Shown one piece after another: positions 8,581-17,445 of a stretch of 64,000 nucleotides of DNA. The notes under the pieces were generated by a model. It saw nothing but the letters and a program-made list of their open reading frames with translations. It did not search any database and was not told the origin of the DNA. The DNA is taken from contig DASZZZ010000087.1 of the NCBI GenBank assembly GCA_036260375.1, positions 1 through 64,000 on the forward strand. The letters run 5' to 3'. How positions within the stretch are numbered: the stretch's first letter is position 1; every line of letters starts with the position of its first letter. This DNA is from DASZZZ01 sp036260375 (GTDB lineage: Bacteria > Actinomycetota > CADDZG01 > WHSQ01). The position numbers and the translations under genes were made by a program.

Positions 8581-9599
8581 GCCGGGTGCAGCCCCGCGAA
8601 CGCGAGCCCGGCGCGCTCGTCCCAGCCCTGGTGCACGTTGACGCTCTGGATCGCGTTGCCCGCGGCACCCTTGACGAGGTTGTCGGCCGCGCCCATGACC
8701 GTCACGCGCATGCCGTCGGCGGACGCGGCGAAGCCGACGTCGCAGAAGTTCGTGCCGGCGAGCAGCTTGGGCTCGGGATGCCGGTGGATCCCGGTCTTGC
8801 GCTTGACGATGCGCACGAACGGCTCGGCGCCGTAGTGGTTCCTGTAGACGTCCCACAGCGTGCGGTCGTCGATCGCCGTCGTCGTGCGCGCGCTGCAGAT
8901 CGCCTGCATGCCGCGCACCGCCTCGACCGCGACCGCGGTCATGCGCACGCGCACGCCGCACGCCTCCTCGATCTCGGCCTCGTGGCGGTGGTCGATCGCC
9001 TTGAACACGCGCATGACTCCGCTGCGCTCGGGGTGATGGCTCGCCGATCCGGGCTCGGCCCCCGACCCGCTCGATCCCGTCAGCGCGCACACCGTCACCT
9101 CGCCCGACACCAGACCCTCCGCGGCGAGCGGGTGCAGCGCGAGCGTCGCGGCGGTCGCCATGCAGCCCGGCACCGCGATCAGCCGCGCGCCGACGAGGTC
9201 CTTGCGGTGCAGCTCCGGCAGGCCCACGGCGCGCGTGCGCAGGAGCTCGGGACGCGGGTGCTCCCAGCCGTAGTAGCGGACGTAGGCGTCGAGGTCGGCG
9301 AGGCGAAAGTCGGGGCTGAGGTCGACCACCAGCGGCGCGACGTCGAGCCACTGCGAGATGCGCTCGGCCGACCGCCGCGGCGGGACCGCGAGGAACAGCA
9401 CGTCGCACGGCTCCACGTCGTCGTGAGCGACGAAGCGCCGGTCGCCGCGGCCGAGGAGGTTCGGGTGCGCGTGCGCGAACGGCTTGCCGCGCAGGCGGTC
9501 GGACGTCGCCTGTGACAGCGTCAGATGGGGATGCTCGTCGAGCAGCCGCACGAGCTCGCCGCCGATGTAGCCGGACGCGCCGACGACCGCGGCCCTCAC
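8577..9599 (-). CDS. lysY: LysY-type semialdehyde reductase (ArgC family)
   Basis: The 340-residue protein is an NADPH-dependent acyl-phosphate reductase of the ArgC/LysY family. The N-terminal Rossmann motif is VVGASGYIGGEL (5-16). The catalytic Cys146 sits in VPGCMATAATLALHP, and the LysY-type block GSSGSGAEPGSASHHP follows. It reduces the AmCP-bound acyl phosphate made by LysZ to a semialdehyde. It starts at a GTG overlapping the lysX stop and ends overlapping the kinase. The semialdehyde is the expected acceptor for the transketolase encoded upstream in the operon. Confidence 0.92.
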   Translation of the reverse strand: MRAAVVGASGYIGGELVRLLDEHPHLTLSQATSDRLRGKPFAHAHPNLLGRGDRRFVAHDDVEPCDVLFLAVPPRRSAERISQWLDVAPLVVDLSPDFRLADLDAYVRYYGWEHPRPELLRTRAVGLPELHRKDLVGARLIAVPGCMATAATLALHPLAAEGLVSGEVTVCALTGSSGSGAEPGSASHHPERSGVMRVFKAIDHRHEAEIEEACGVRVRMTAVAVEAVRGMQAICSARTTTAIDDRTLWDVYRNHYGAEPFVRIVKRKTGIHRHPEPKLLAGTNFCDVGFAASADGMRVTVMGAADNLVKGAAGNAIQSVNVHQGWDERAGLAFAGLHPA

Positions 9600-10498
9600 G
9601 CCGCGACCCTCGCCGCGAGGACGTAGTCGACGACGACCTCGGCGACGTCGATCCCGGTCGCCTCGACGAAGCCGCGGAACTCCATCGTGTGGTTGACCTC
9701 GCTCACGACGACGCGCCCGTCGGGAGCGACGAACGCATCGATCGCGAGCAGGCCGCCGCCGACCGCGCGCGCCGCGGCGAGCGCCGCGGCCGCGAGGTCG
9801 TCGGTGACCTTCCACGCCCGGACCTCGCCGCCGCGCGCGACGTTGTTTATCCAGTGCGCCGACGTGCGCGCCATCGCGCCGACGACGCGCTCGCCGGCGA
9901 CGATCACCCGCACGTCGTGCCACTGGCGCGGCACGAGCTCCTGCACGTAGACGATCTGGTGATGCGGCGCACCGAGGACGCGGCGGTGCTCGAGGATCGC
10001 CTCCGCCGCGTCGCGGTCGTTCGCCTTCGTCACCAGGCGTCCCCACGATCCCACGACCGGCTTGACGACCACCGGGTATCCGATCGCCTCGATCGCGTCG
10101 AGCGCCGCGTCGGCCGTCAGCGCGACGGCCGTGCGCGGGCACGGCACCCCGGCCGCGGCCAGCCGCATCGTCGTCTCCGCCTTGTCGCCGCACGTGGCGA
10201 TCACCGCGCTCGAGTTGACGACGCGCACGCCCGCGTGCTCCATCACACGCGCTCCGTAGAGACCGCGCGTGTGCGAGATGGAGCGGTTGAGCGCGACGTC
10301 GAAGCCTGCGCGCGCCGCGTCGAGCGGCCACCGCAGCGTGCGGTCGTCGACGAGCGTGTACGGGACGTGACGCCGCTCGAGCGCCGCGAACAGCAGCTTC
10401 TCCTCGAAGCGAACCCTGCTGGCCACGACGGCGACGCCGCCGCGCCGCACCCGCGACGCCGCGCCGGGGGAACCCGAGGCGGCGTCTGCGAGCGTCAT
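9596..10498 (-). CDS. lysX: LysX-type ATP-grasp ligase loading the amino-group carrier protein
   Basis: The 300-residue ATP-grasp protein matches LysX/ArgX, which joins the alpha-amino group of glutamate or aminoadipate to the C-terminal Glu of LysW. Visible blocks are GVRVVNSS, YPVVVKPVVGSWGRLVTK (nucleotide site), VQELVPRQWHDVRVIV, and the metal-binding end VSEVNHTMEFRGF. The ATG overlaps the lysW stop in ATGA. Sequence alone does not decide between glutamate and aminoadipate. The transketolase context favours glutamate, by analogy with the vazabitide/azinomycin pathway. Confidence 0.92.
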   Translation of the reverse strand: MTLADAASGSPGAASRVRRGGVAVVASRVRFEEKLLFAALERRHVPYTLVDDRTLRWPLDAARAGFDVALNRSISHTRGLYGARVMEHAGVRVVNSSAVIATCGDKAETTMRLAAAGVPCPRTAVALTADAALDAIEAIGYPVVVKPVVGSWGRLVTKANDRDAAEAILEHRRVLGAPHHQIVYVQELVPRQWHDVRVIVAGERVVGAMARTSAHWINNVARGGEVRAWKVTDDLAAAALAAARAVGGGLLAIDAFVAPDGRVVVSEVNHTMEFRGFVEATGIDVAEVVVDYVLAARVAA

Positions 10499-10653
10499 TC
10501 GCCCCAGTCCTCCTCGACCTCGGGCGCGAGCGCGAGCTGGAGCGGCGCGGTCTGGATGACCTCGAGCTCGACTCCGCACTCGCCGCAGGTCACGACCTCG
10601 CCGAAGCGCGTGCCGTCCTGCACACCCACGTTCGATCCACACTCCGGACACAT
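10495..10653 (-). CDS. lysW: LysW-type amino-group carrier protein
   Basis: The 52-residue zinc-binding carrier has two CxxC pairs (Cys2/Cys5 in MCPEC, Cys23/Cys26 in CGEC) and the diagnostic C-terminus EEDWGE, whose final Glu side chain carries the substrate through an isopeptide bond. An acidic tail and the length are typical of LysW. A GGAGGGGG ribosome site precedes the ATG by 8 nt, after a 49-nt gap from the transketolase gene, one of the few gaps in the operon. That spacing may allow separate, higher expression of the carrier. Confidence 0.95.
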   Translation of the reverse strand: MCPECGSNVGVQDGTRFGEVVTCGECGVELEVIQTAPLQLALAPEVEEDWGE

Positions 10654-10702
10654 CGTCCGCGCCCCCTCCGTCGTGGACGACGTCTTGCGACGCCCGTCCT
10701 GC

Positions 10703-11683
10703 CTATCTCGATCCCTTCGTGGCCCCCGCGAGCTCACGTGCGGCGTGGAAGATCCCGTCGACGTCGATGCCGAAGGCCGCCAGCAGCTCGTCGTGCGAGC
10801 CGACGTGGCGGCAGAACACGTCCGGGACGCCGATCCGGCGCAGCGTCCCGACCCCCCGCTCGGCGAGCACCTCGGAGATCGCGCCGCCGAGCCCGCCGGT
10901 CGTGCTGTGGTCCTCGATCGAGACGATGCCGGCGGTCGTCGTCGCTGCGTCGACGACGGCGTCGACGTCCAACGGCTTGACGGTGTGCACGTCGAGGACG
11001 CGCGCGTCGATCCCGTCCGCCGCAAGGCGCTCCGCCGCCGCGAGCGCGCCGACGACCGGCATGCATCCGGTGGCCGCGAGCGTCACGTCGGAACCGGCGC
11101 GCAGCTGCAGCGCGACCCCGACGTCGAGCTCGGGGGTGTCGTCGTGCACGACTGCGGTCGGATAGCGGCCGAGGCGCAGGTAGACCGGACCCGGGAGGGC
11201 CGCGGCCGCGTGCACGAGCGCGGCGGTCTCGAGCGCGTCGGCGGGGACGAGGACGGTCATGTTCGGCAACGCGCGCATGATCGCGACGTCCTCGAGCGCG
11301 TGATGCGTCGGACCGAGGTGACCCGCCGACAGGCCGCAGTGCGTGCCGACGACCTTGACCGGGAGCGCGTTGTACGCGACGTCGATCTTCACCTGCTCCA
11401 GCGCGCGGGCGCTCGCGAACGCGGCCATGGTGTTGACGAACACGGTCTTGCCGGTCGACGCGAGCCCCGCCGCGGCGGTGACCGCGTTCGCCTCGGCGAT
11501 GCCCATGTCGTAGTACTGCTGCGGGAACGCGGCCGCGAAGTCCTCGAGCCCGCCCTGGTCGGTGTCGACGCACAGGACGGCCGGGTCGGCCGCGGCCAGC
11601 TCCGCGAGCGCGGCGCGGTACGCGGCGCGGCAGTCCGCGGTCGGCGGAGCGTCGACGCCGTGGGGCCGCGCCACGACGGTCAC
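10703..11683 (-). CDS. Transketolase, C-terminal (pyrimidine/transketolase-C) subunit
   Basis: The 326-residue protein is the C-terminal half of a split transketolase. The catalytic Glu64 of the ThDP pyrimidine site lies in MGIAEANAVTAAAG, and the C-terminal swivel domain has VSIEDHSTTGGLG. It starts at a GTG overlapping the stop of its N-terminal partner. In known AmCP secondary-metabolite pathways a two-subunit transketolase adds a two-carbon ketol unit to AmCP-bound glutamate semialdehyde; the position next to lysW supports that role here. A housekeeping transketolase is usually a single long chain and not in such a context. Confidence 0.9.
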   Translation of the reverse strand: MTVVARPHGVDAPPTADCRAAYRAALAELAAADPAVLCVDTDQGGLEDFAAAFPQQYYDMGIAEANAVTAAAGLASTGKTVFVNTMAAFASARALEQVKIDVAYNALPVKVVGTHCGLSAGHLGPTHHALEDVAIMRALPNMTVLVPADALETAALVHAAAALPGPVYLRLGRYPTAVVHDDTPELDVGVALQLRAGSDVTLAATGCMPVVGALAAAERLAADGIDARVLDVHTVKPLDVDAVVDAATTTAGIVSIEDHSTTGGLGGAISEVLAERGVGTLRRIGVPDVFCRHVGSHDELLAAFGIDVDGIFHAARELAGATKGSR

Positions 11684-12537
11684 GTGCCGGCCCCCGACGC
11701 GCTCAGCGCTCGTTCCGCGCGCTCGCGCAGAGCCGGAGTGAGCGTCATGTAGTGCGACTTCTTCCGGCCCTCGGCGAACCCGATGCCCTTGCCCTTGACC
11801 GTCGACGCGATCAGCACGGAGGGCGAGCCCGCGTCCCACGGGGTCGACCGGAGCGCGTCCGCGAGCGCGCCGACGTCGTGGCCGTCGACGCCGCGCACGC
11901 TCCATCCGAAGCTCTCCCAGCGCGCCGCGAGCGGCTCGAGCGTCATCGTCCGCTCGGTCGGGCCGTTGATCTGCAGGCGGTTGCGGTCGACGATCGCGAC
12001 GAGGTTGTCGAGCCCGAAGTGGCCGGCCGCCATCGCCGCCTCCCACACCGATCCCTCCTGCAGCTCGCCGTCGCCGAGCAGTACGAACGTGCGCCTGTCG
12101 CTCCCGTCGCGGCGCGCCGCGAGCGCGGTGCCGACGCCGAGAGACAGGCCGTGACCGAGCGAGCCGGTCGGGAACTCGACGCCCGGCACGGCGCGCGTGG
12201 GATGGCCGAACAGGCGCGACCCCGAGAGGCCGTAGGTCGCGAGCTCGTCCGCGCCGAGGAAGCCGCGCTCCGCCAGCGTCGCGTACAGCGCCGCGCTGGC
12301 GTGGCCCTTGCTGAGGATGAACGTGTCGCGCTCCGGCCACGCGGGCTCGTCGGGCCGGATGCGCAGGACGCCGAAGTAGAGGACCGCGAGGACGTCGGCG
12401 ATGGACATCGACCCGCCGACGTGGGCACCGTGGGGGCCGGCCGCGATGCGCACCACGTTGCTGCGGATGCTGTGCGCCCGGGCGCGGATCGCCGCCACGT
12501 CGACGACCGCGCCGGCGTCGCGCGCCACGTCAGCCAC
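11680..12537 (-). CDS. Transketolase, N-terminal (ThDP-diphosphate binding) subunit
   Basis: The 285-residue subunit carries the thiamine-diphosphate motif, GDGELQEG at 155-162 ending in VDRN at 183-186, and the substrate-site block SKGHASAALYATLAERG. With the following gene it forms a complete split transketolase. Its GTG start overlaps the end of the DegT aminotransferase by 8 nt, tying the three proteins together. The expected donor is a ketose phosphate and the acceptor an aldehyde; that the acceptor is AmCP-linked is an inference from gene order. Confidence 0.9.
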   Translation of the reverse strand: MADVARDAGAVVDVAAIRARAHSIRSNVVRIAAGPHGAHVGGSMSIADVLAVLYFGVLRIRPDEPAWPERDTFILSKGHASAALYATLAERGFLGADELATYGLSGSRLFGHPTRAVPGVEFPTGSLGHGLSLGVGTALAARRDGSDRRTFVLLGDGELQEGSVWEAAMAAGHFGLDNLVAIVDRNRLQINGPTERTMTLEPLAARWESFGWSVRGVDGHDVGALADALRSTPWDAGSPSVLIASTVKGKGIGFAEGRKKSHYMTLTPALRERAERALSASGAGT

Positions 12538-13855
12538 CGACCTCGACCGCGGCGGCGCGCGCGTCGGCGGCGCGCGCCATCGACGCGACGACGTCGAGGT
12601 TGTCGAACACCTTCTCGAACGCGTCGGCGAAGCGCTGGAGCGTCGCGCCCGCGTGCGGATTCAGGTGGAACTTCTGGATCGTGAACGACTGTTGCAGCGC
12701 GCGCGTCGCGTTCGGGAACTCGCCGTCCGGCCCCCGCTCCGGCGCGAGCGTCCAGGGGTAGCCGCGTCCGAAGCCGACGCGGGCGCGGAACACGGGCTGG
12801 TCCGGGAGCGGCACCCGCTGGTACGTCGACGCGGGGACGCCCTCGGCCGCGAGCGCGCGCCGCAGCGCGTCGCGGAACGCGCGCGGGGACACGTCGATCC
12901 CGGCGCGCTCCGGCTCGCAGCGGAACCGCAGGATGTGCCACACGTGCGTGCGGTCCGGCGGAGCGCTCGGGCACTCGAGCCCCGGCAGCTCCCGCACGCG
13001 CGCCAGGAAGCGCGCGACGTTGTCCTGACGGCTCGCCTCGTAGCGCGGGAACCGGTCGAGCTGAGCGCGTGTGAACGCGGCCTGGACCGAGTTGAGCTTC
13101 GCGTTCCAGCCGAGGTGGCGCGACAGGTAGGAGCGCGGGCGGTCGTCGTCGAGACGTTCGCCGAACTGCCGCAGAGCGACGCACTTGTCGGCGGCCGCGT
13201 CGTCCTCCGTCGTGATGAGGCCGCCCTCTCCGCACGTCGGCAGGTTCTTGCTGACGTTGAGGCTGAACGTGGCGATGTCCCCGAGCGTCCCGGCGCGCCG
13301 GCCGCGGTACTCCGCCGCGTGCGCCTGCGCCGCGTCCTCCACTACGCGCAGCCCTCGGCGCCGGGCGACGGCGACGATCTCGTCCATGTCGCACGGCAGC
13401 CCGTGCAGGTGGACCGCGACGATCGCCGTCGTCCGGGGTGTCACGGCGGCCTCCAGCGCGGCGACGTCGACGTTGCACGTGCGCGGGTCGACGTCGACGA
13501 ACACGGGCACCGCCATGTGGTGCAGGACCGCCATCGCGCTCGCGACGAAGCTCACCGCGGGAACGAGCACCTCGTCGCCCGGCTCGACGCCGACCGCGTT
13601 GAACGCGAGCGTCAGTGCCGCGGTGCCGTTCGCGACTCCGATCGCGCGCCGGCACCCGACGAACTCGGCCCACTCGCGCTCGAGTCCCGACACCTCCTGC
13701 TCGCCGGACGCCATGCACGTGAGCTTTCCGCTCGACAGTGTGCGTTCGATCGCGTCGCGGTCGGCGGCCTCGACCACCGGCCACTCCGGATACGTCCAGC
13801 CGCGCGGCAGCACCGGCGTGCCGCCGACGATTGCGAGCTCGCTTCGCGTCGTCAT
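12530..13855 (-). CDS. DegT/DnrJ/EryC1-family PLP aminotransferase
   Basis: The 441-residue enzyme is a sugar-aminotransferase-type PLP enzyme. Lys203 in SLNVSKNLPTCGEGG forms the cofactor aldimine, Asp174 (VVEDAAQAHA) binds the ring nitrogen, and ANGTAAL (75-81) contacts the phosphate. It overlaps the transketolase subunit gene by 8 nt. The natural reading is that it aminates the ketone produced by the transketolase on the carrier protein, giving a diamino-dihydroxy acid. A role on a separate sugar cannot be excluded. Confidence 0.86.
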   Translation of the reverse strand: MTTRSELAIVGGTPVLPRGWTYPEWPVVEAADRDAIERTLSSGKLTCMASGEQEVSGLEREWAEFVGCRRAIGVANGTAALTLAFNAVGVEPGDEVLVPAVSFVASAMAVLHHMAVPVFVDVDPRTCNVDVAALEAAVTPRTTAIVAVHLHGLPCDMDEIVAVARRRGLRVVEDAAQAHAAEYRGRRAGTLGDIATFSLNVSKNLPTCGEGGLITTEDDAAADKCVALRQFGERLDDDRPRSYLSRHLGWNAKLNSVQAAFTRAQLDRFPRYEASRQDNVARFLARVRELPGLECPSAPPDRTHVWHILRFRCEPERAGIDVSPRAFRDALRRALAAEGVPASTYQRVPLPDQPVFRARVGFGRGYPWTLAPERGPDGEFPNATRALQQSFTIQKFHLNPHAGATLQRFADAFEKVFDNLDVVASMARAADARAAAVEVGG

Positions 13856-13859
13856 CGCC

Positions 13860-15332
13860 TCACTCCAGGTAGAGGGCCCGAAGGCGGCTCGTGAGCGCGA
13901 GCTCGTCTTCGCGCGAGTAGACCGGCCGGTCGTCGCTGCCGCGTATCGCCTCGCCGTCGAGGCCGCCCGCCGCGTCGCCCGCGTCGAGCAGCTCGAGGAT
14001 CGTCGGGGCGACGTCGAGGATGTCGAGCGCGGCGAAGCGTCCGAGCGGCTCGACCCCGCGCCCCGACATCGCGAAGAAGCCCGCGGGCGCGTGCGCGCCC
14101 ATGTCGAACGCGTCCTCCGACGGGAGCGACACGTGCTCGCCGTGCCCGAGCGAGTCGGACGACGTGTAGCGCAGGCCCTCGACCTGCACGAACAAGTCCG
14201 GCTCGAACGTCGTGCGGGGGCCGTGGTGGACGTCGTCGCGCGCGATCACGTCGACGGCGAGCGCGTCGCCGGCGGGGCCGCGCAGGCGTTGCAGCCCGGA
14301 CGCGATGTCGTCGGCGAGCGCGGGGACGTCGCCGGGGTCGACGCACCCGTCGGGATCACGCCCGCGCACGTTGAGGTGGATCTGGCCGCCGTATCCGCGC
14401 GCCCACGCGCGCGTGCGGCCCCAGTCGACGCCCGCGTCGCGCAACGGCGTCGGCGTCGACGGAGGCGAACCGGTCGTCACGAGGTAGCCGGCGTCGAGCA
14501 GCCAGTCGTTGAGGTTCACCTTGCCGTGCAACGACTGGAGCCCGTGGTCGCTGACGACGATCACGGTGGTGTCGTCGCCGACCGCCGCGACGAGCTCGCC
14601 GAGTCGCTCGTCGCAGTAGGCGTAGTGCTCCTCGATGGCGCGGCCCAGGACCGCGTCGGCGACGTGGCGCGGATGGGCTGGGTCGAGGTAGCGCATGAAG
14701 TAGTGCGCGATCCGGTCCGTCCCCATGCACACCATGAACGTGAGGTCCCACGGCCTCGTCGTCACGAGGTTGAGAGCGACGTCGAAGCGCTGCCGGTCGA
14801 GCTCCCTGATCGCGTCGCGCAGACCCGTCATCCCGGTGCGCGGCACCTCGTGCTCCGCGGTCACGTCGACGAGGAACGGCGACGACGTCGACGCCAGGAC
14901 GTGCTGCTGCAGACGGCGTGGCTCGACGATGGCGGCGTCGGCCGACGGCGCCATGAAGCACGCGAGGCTGACGCCGTTCGCGAGCGGCTTGGGCGGGTAA
15001 CCGATCGGCACCCCGAGCCACAGCACGCGCTTGCCGCGCGCCGCGAGCACGTCGCCCACCGTCGGCAGCGTCACGAGCCCCGAGTGCACGAAGCCGTAAC
15101 GGTCGTAGCTGTTGTCGACCCGGTGTAGGAAGTCGGTGAACCCGAGCCACCCCGGGTTGCGGCCCGTCACCATGCACGGCCACGCCACCGGCGTGACCGG
15201 CTGCACGATGCTCTCGAGCGGGCCGTGGACGCCCGCGTCCATGACCACGGCGACGTTCGGGAGCCGGTCGCGCCAGCGCTCCACGAGACCGTAGTCGAGG
15301 CCGTCCAAGCCGACGACGAGCACGCGTCCCAT
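13860..15332 (-). CDS. Second alkaline-phosphatase-superfamily phosphohydrolase of the operon
   Basis: The 490-residue protein belongs to the same AlkP superfamily group as the enzyme at 4593-6545. It shows VVGLDGLDYG at the first metal Asp, QPVTPVAWPCMVTG around the nucleophile, and VVSDHGLQSLHG for the second metal site. No signal peptide is present. It sits 2 nt after the exporter gene and 4 nt before the DegT gene. The last 20 residues form the Y-S-x-E-D-E-L-A-L-x-x-R-L tail that also ends the LysK homologue. Two such enzymes in one operon suggest a phosphorylated intermediate. Confidence 0.82.
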   Translation of the reverse strand: MGRVLVVGLDGLDYGLVERWRDRLPNVAVVMDAGVHGPLESIVQPVTPVAWPCMVTGRNPGWLGFTDFLHRVDNSYDRYGFVHSGLVTLPTVGDVLAARGKRVLWLGVPIGYPPKPLANGVSLACFMAPSADAAIVEPRRLQQHVLASTSSPFLVDVTAEHEVPRTGMTGLRDAIRELDRQRFDVALNLVTTRPWDLTFMVCMGTDRIAHYFMRYLDPAHPRHVADAVLGRAIEEHYAYCDERLGELVAAVGDDTTVIVVSDHGLQSLHGKVNLNDWLLDAGYLVTTGSPPSTPTPLRDAGVDWGRTRAWARGYGGQIHLNVRGRDPDGCVDPGDVPALADDIASGLQRLRGPAGDALAVDVIARDDVHHGPRTTFEPDLFVQVEGLRYTSSDSLGHGEHVSLPSEDAFDMGAHAPAGFFAMSGRGVEPLGRFAALDILDVAPTILELLDAGDAAGGLDGEAIRGSDDRPVYSREDELALTSRLRALYLE

Positions 15333-15334
15333 GG

Positions 15335-16534
15335 CTACGCCGCCGCTTCCCGCGGCTGGGTTCGTTGCTCCCACGACCGGAACACGTGCATCGCGACGGC
15401 ACCGAGCCCGGCGATCGCGCCGTACACGAGCCACGGGACGGCGTCATCGCGACCGATCAGCCAGTTGCCGAGGTAGTTGCCGGCGCTGCCGCCGATCGCG
15501 TACGTCAGTATGAACACGCCGAAGTACGTCGCCGACGTCTGCTCGGTCGTGTAGTCGGCGACCTTCATGTCCGAGCACGGCAGCATGATGCTCTCGCCGA
15601 GCGTGTACACCGCTATGCAGAAGATCAGCCACGCGATGTCGCCTACGGCGGGCACGATGGCGAAGCCGAGGCCGACGAGCAGGAACCCCCAGGTGAGCAT
15701 CGTCGTGGGCGCGTAGCGGTGGCTCAGCCGGTTGACGCCGAACAGCGCCACGATGCCGACGATTCCGTTCACGAGGAACAGGGCGCTCGCCCACCCGCGG
15801 TCTCCCGTCAGGTCGGCTGCCTCCAGAGGGAACGACACGGTGAGCTGCGCGAAGGTCACCCACCACAGCAGCATGATGAACCAGAAGCGGACGAACGACG
15901 TGTTGCGCAACAGCGTCTTGTAGTTCTGCGCGATGGGGACCGTCTCGACGCGCGCGCCCTCGGGCGCGGTCACGAGCAGGACGATGCCCATGGCGAGGAA
16001 CAGCAGCGCGCTCCCGATGAACGGTCCGTCCGGCGAGCCCGTGACGACGAGCGCCCCGACCGCGGGACCGATGATGACGCCGACGTTCAGCGCTCCGGTG
16101 TGGAGCGTGAAGACGCGCGGTCGCAGCGACGGGGGCTGGGCTGCGAACACCGCGTTGACGGCGGGGTCGTAGAGCGCTCCGCCGAAGCCCATGAGGAAGG
16201 CCATGACCGCGAGCGGGGCGAAGCCGTCGAACACCGCGAGACCGCCGAACCCGACGGCGCGGATCGTCATGCCGGCCGTCATCGACCACCGGCTGCCGAT
16301 CTTGTCGGCGAGCGCGCCGGTGACGCTCGGCAGGCCGCGCGACGACCACAGGAATATGGACAGGATCGTCCCCGTCGCCCCCGCGCCGAAGTCGAGCGTC
16401 GTGCGCAGGTAGATCGCGAGGAACGGCATCGCCATGAACGCGGCGGTGTTCATGACGAGTTGCGAGAACAGCGCGATCCAAGTGTGCGCGTCGATGCGCG
16501 GAGCTTCCTCGAGCGTCGCGGCGCCGGCCGTCAC
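15335..16534 (-). CDS. Major facilitator superfamily transporter, probable exporter
   Basis: The 399-residue protein shows 12 hydrophobic segments and an MFS loop 2-3 signature (GALADKIGSRWSM). The GTG start overlaps the stop of the RimK-like ligase gene. In a biosynthetic operon the likely role is export or self-resistance, but the substrate is not readable from sequence. It resembles the multidrug/sugar efflux branch by overall layout only. Confidence 0.85.
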   Translation of the reverse strand: MTAGAATLEEAPRIDAHTWIALFSQLVMNTAAFMAMPFLAIYLRTTLDFGAGATGTILSIFLWSSRGLPSVTGALADKIGSRWSMTAGMTIRAVGFGGLAVFDGFAPLAVMAFLMGFGGALYDPAVNAVFAAQPPSLRPRVFTLHTGALNVGVIIGPAVGALVVTGSPDGPFIGSALLFLAMGIVLLVTAPEGARVETVPIAQNYKTLLRNTSFVRFWFIMLLWWVTFAQLTVSFPLEAADLTGDRGWASALFLVNGIVGIVALFGVNRLSHRYAPTTMLTWGFLLVGLGFAIVPAVGDIAWLIFCIAVYTLGESIMLPCSDMKVADYTTEQTSATYFGVFILTYAIGGSAGNYLGNWLIGRDDAVPWLVYGAIAGLGAVAMHVFRSWEQRTQPREAAA

Positions 16535-17445
16535 GGCGCCCCCGTCACCGCGGCGACGCGCGCGCGGCCCGACTCGGCGACGGCGACTCCCGCCCTGACG
16601 CACGCCTCCGCGTACGCGGGATGGCGCGGCTCCGGCAGCGGGTACCAGCCGGGGCAGTTGTTGATCTCGACGACCACGGGGTGGCCGCGGTGCTCGATGA
16701 TGTCGATGCCGGCGATCGTGAGGTTCATGGCCCTAGCGGCGGTGACGGCGACGTCGCGCAGCGCCGGCGACTCGACGACCTCCTCGGCCGACGCGCCGCA
16801 CGCGACGTTGGCCTTCCACCCGCCCTCGGGCGGGATGCGCCTGAACGACAGCGTCTGGTCGCCGATGACCGTCACGCGCACGTCGCCGTCGGGATGCGGC
16901 ATGTAGGGCTGGACGAGCACGGCCTCGTGCGTCTCGAGCAGCCGCCCGACGTCGGCCTCGGACGCCGAGAAGTCGCCGGCGACGTGCTCGACGTCGGATC
17001 CGCCGAACCCGATCGTCGGCTTGACGACGACGTCGCGGTCCCACCGCTCCCATGCGGCGCGGACGTCGGCCACCGTCCGGCACAACGCCGTCGGCGGCAC
17101 GTGCAGCCCCGCGGCGGCGGCCCTCTGCAGGCCGACGATCTTGCTCTCGGCGTCGACGAACGCGGGGGCCGGGTCCAGCATCGGCACGCCGACGCCCGAC
17201 AGCGCGGTGAGCAGCTCGTTGTCGAGCTTCCACCGGTCGTAGCGGAGCTGGGCGCGCACGATGACGACGTCGAGCTCGGCCGCGCGCCGCGTCCCCGCGA
17301 GCACGTCGAGGCGTCCGTCGCGCTCGACGCACGACACCTCCTGGAGCGTGAACAGCCACGGCTCGTGCCCGAGGTTGGCGGCCGCGTCACGCAGAGTCAG
17401 CGTCTCGAGCTCCTCGTAGTCCCATCCCAGGATCCCGACGATCAT
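16531..17445 (-). CDS. RimK/LysX-like ATP-grasp carboxylate-amine ligase
   Basis: The 304-residue protein has the ATP-grasp core: VVVKPTIGFGGSDVEHV for nucleotide binding, LVQPYMPHPDGDVRVTVIGD in the middle, and the metal-binding end VVVEINNCPGWYPLP. It is related to LysX but distinct from the lysX gene at 9596. It may form a peptide or amide bond on the product. The ATG overlaps the stop of the pre-ATP-grasp ligase gene, so the two ligases are translated together and may add successive units. Confidence 0.83.
   Translation of the reverse strand: MIVGILGWDYEELETLTLRDAAANLGHEPWLFTLQEVSCVERDGRLDVLAGTRRAAELDVVIVRAQLRYDRWKLDNELLTALSGVGVPMLDPAPAFVDAESKIVGLQRAAAAGLHVPPTALCRTVADVRAAWERWDRDVVVKPTIGFGGSDVEHVAGDFSASEADVGRLLETHEAVLVQPYMPHPDGDVRVTVIGDQTLSFRRIPPEGGWKANVACGASAEEVVESPALRDVAVTAARAMNLTIAGIDIIEHRGHPVVVEINNCPGWYPLPEPRHPAYAEACVRAGVAVAESGRARVAAVTGAP

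Noticed and set aside
6557..10653. A plain primary lysine or arginine pathway
   Set aside because: The carrier genes are embedded in one operon with a split transketolase, ligases, an exporter and modifying enzymes, and no alpha-aminoadipate or argininosuccinate genes are present. A primary role is not fully excluded.
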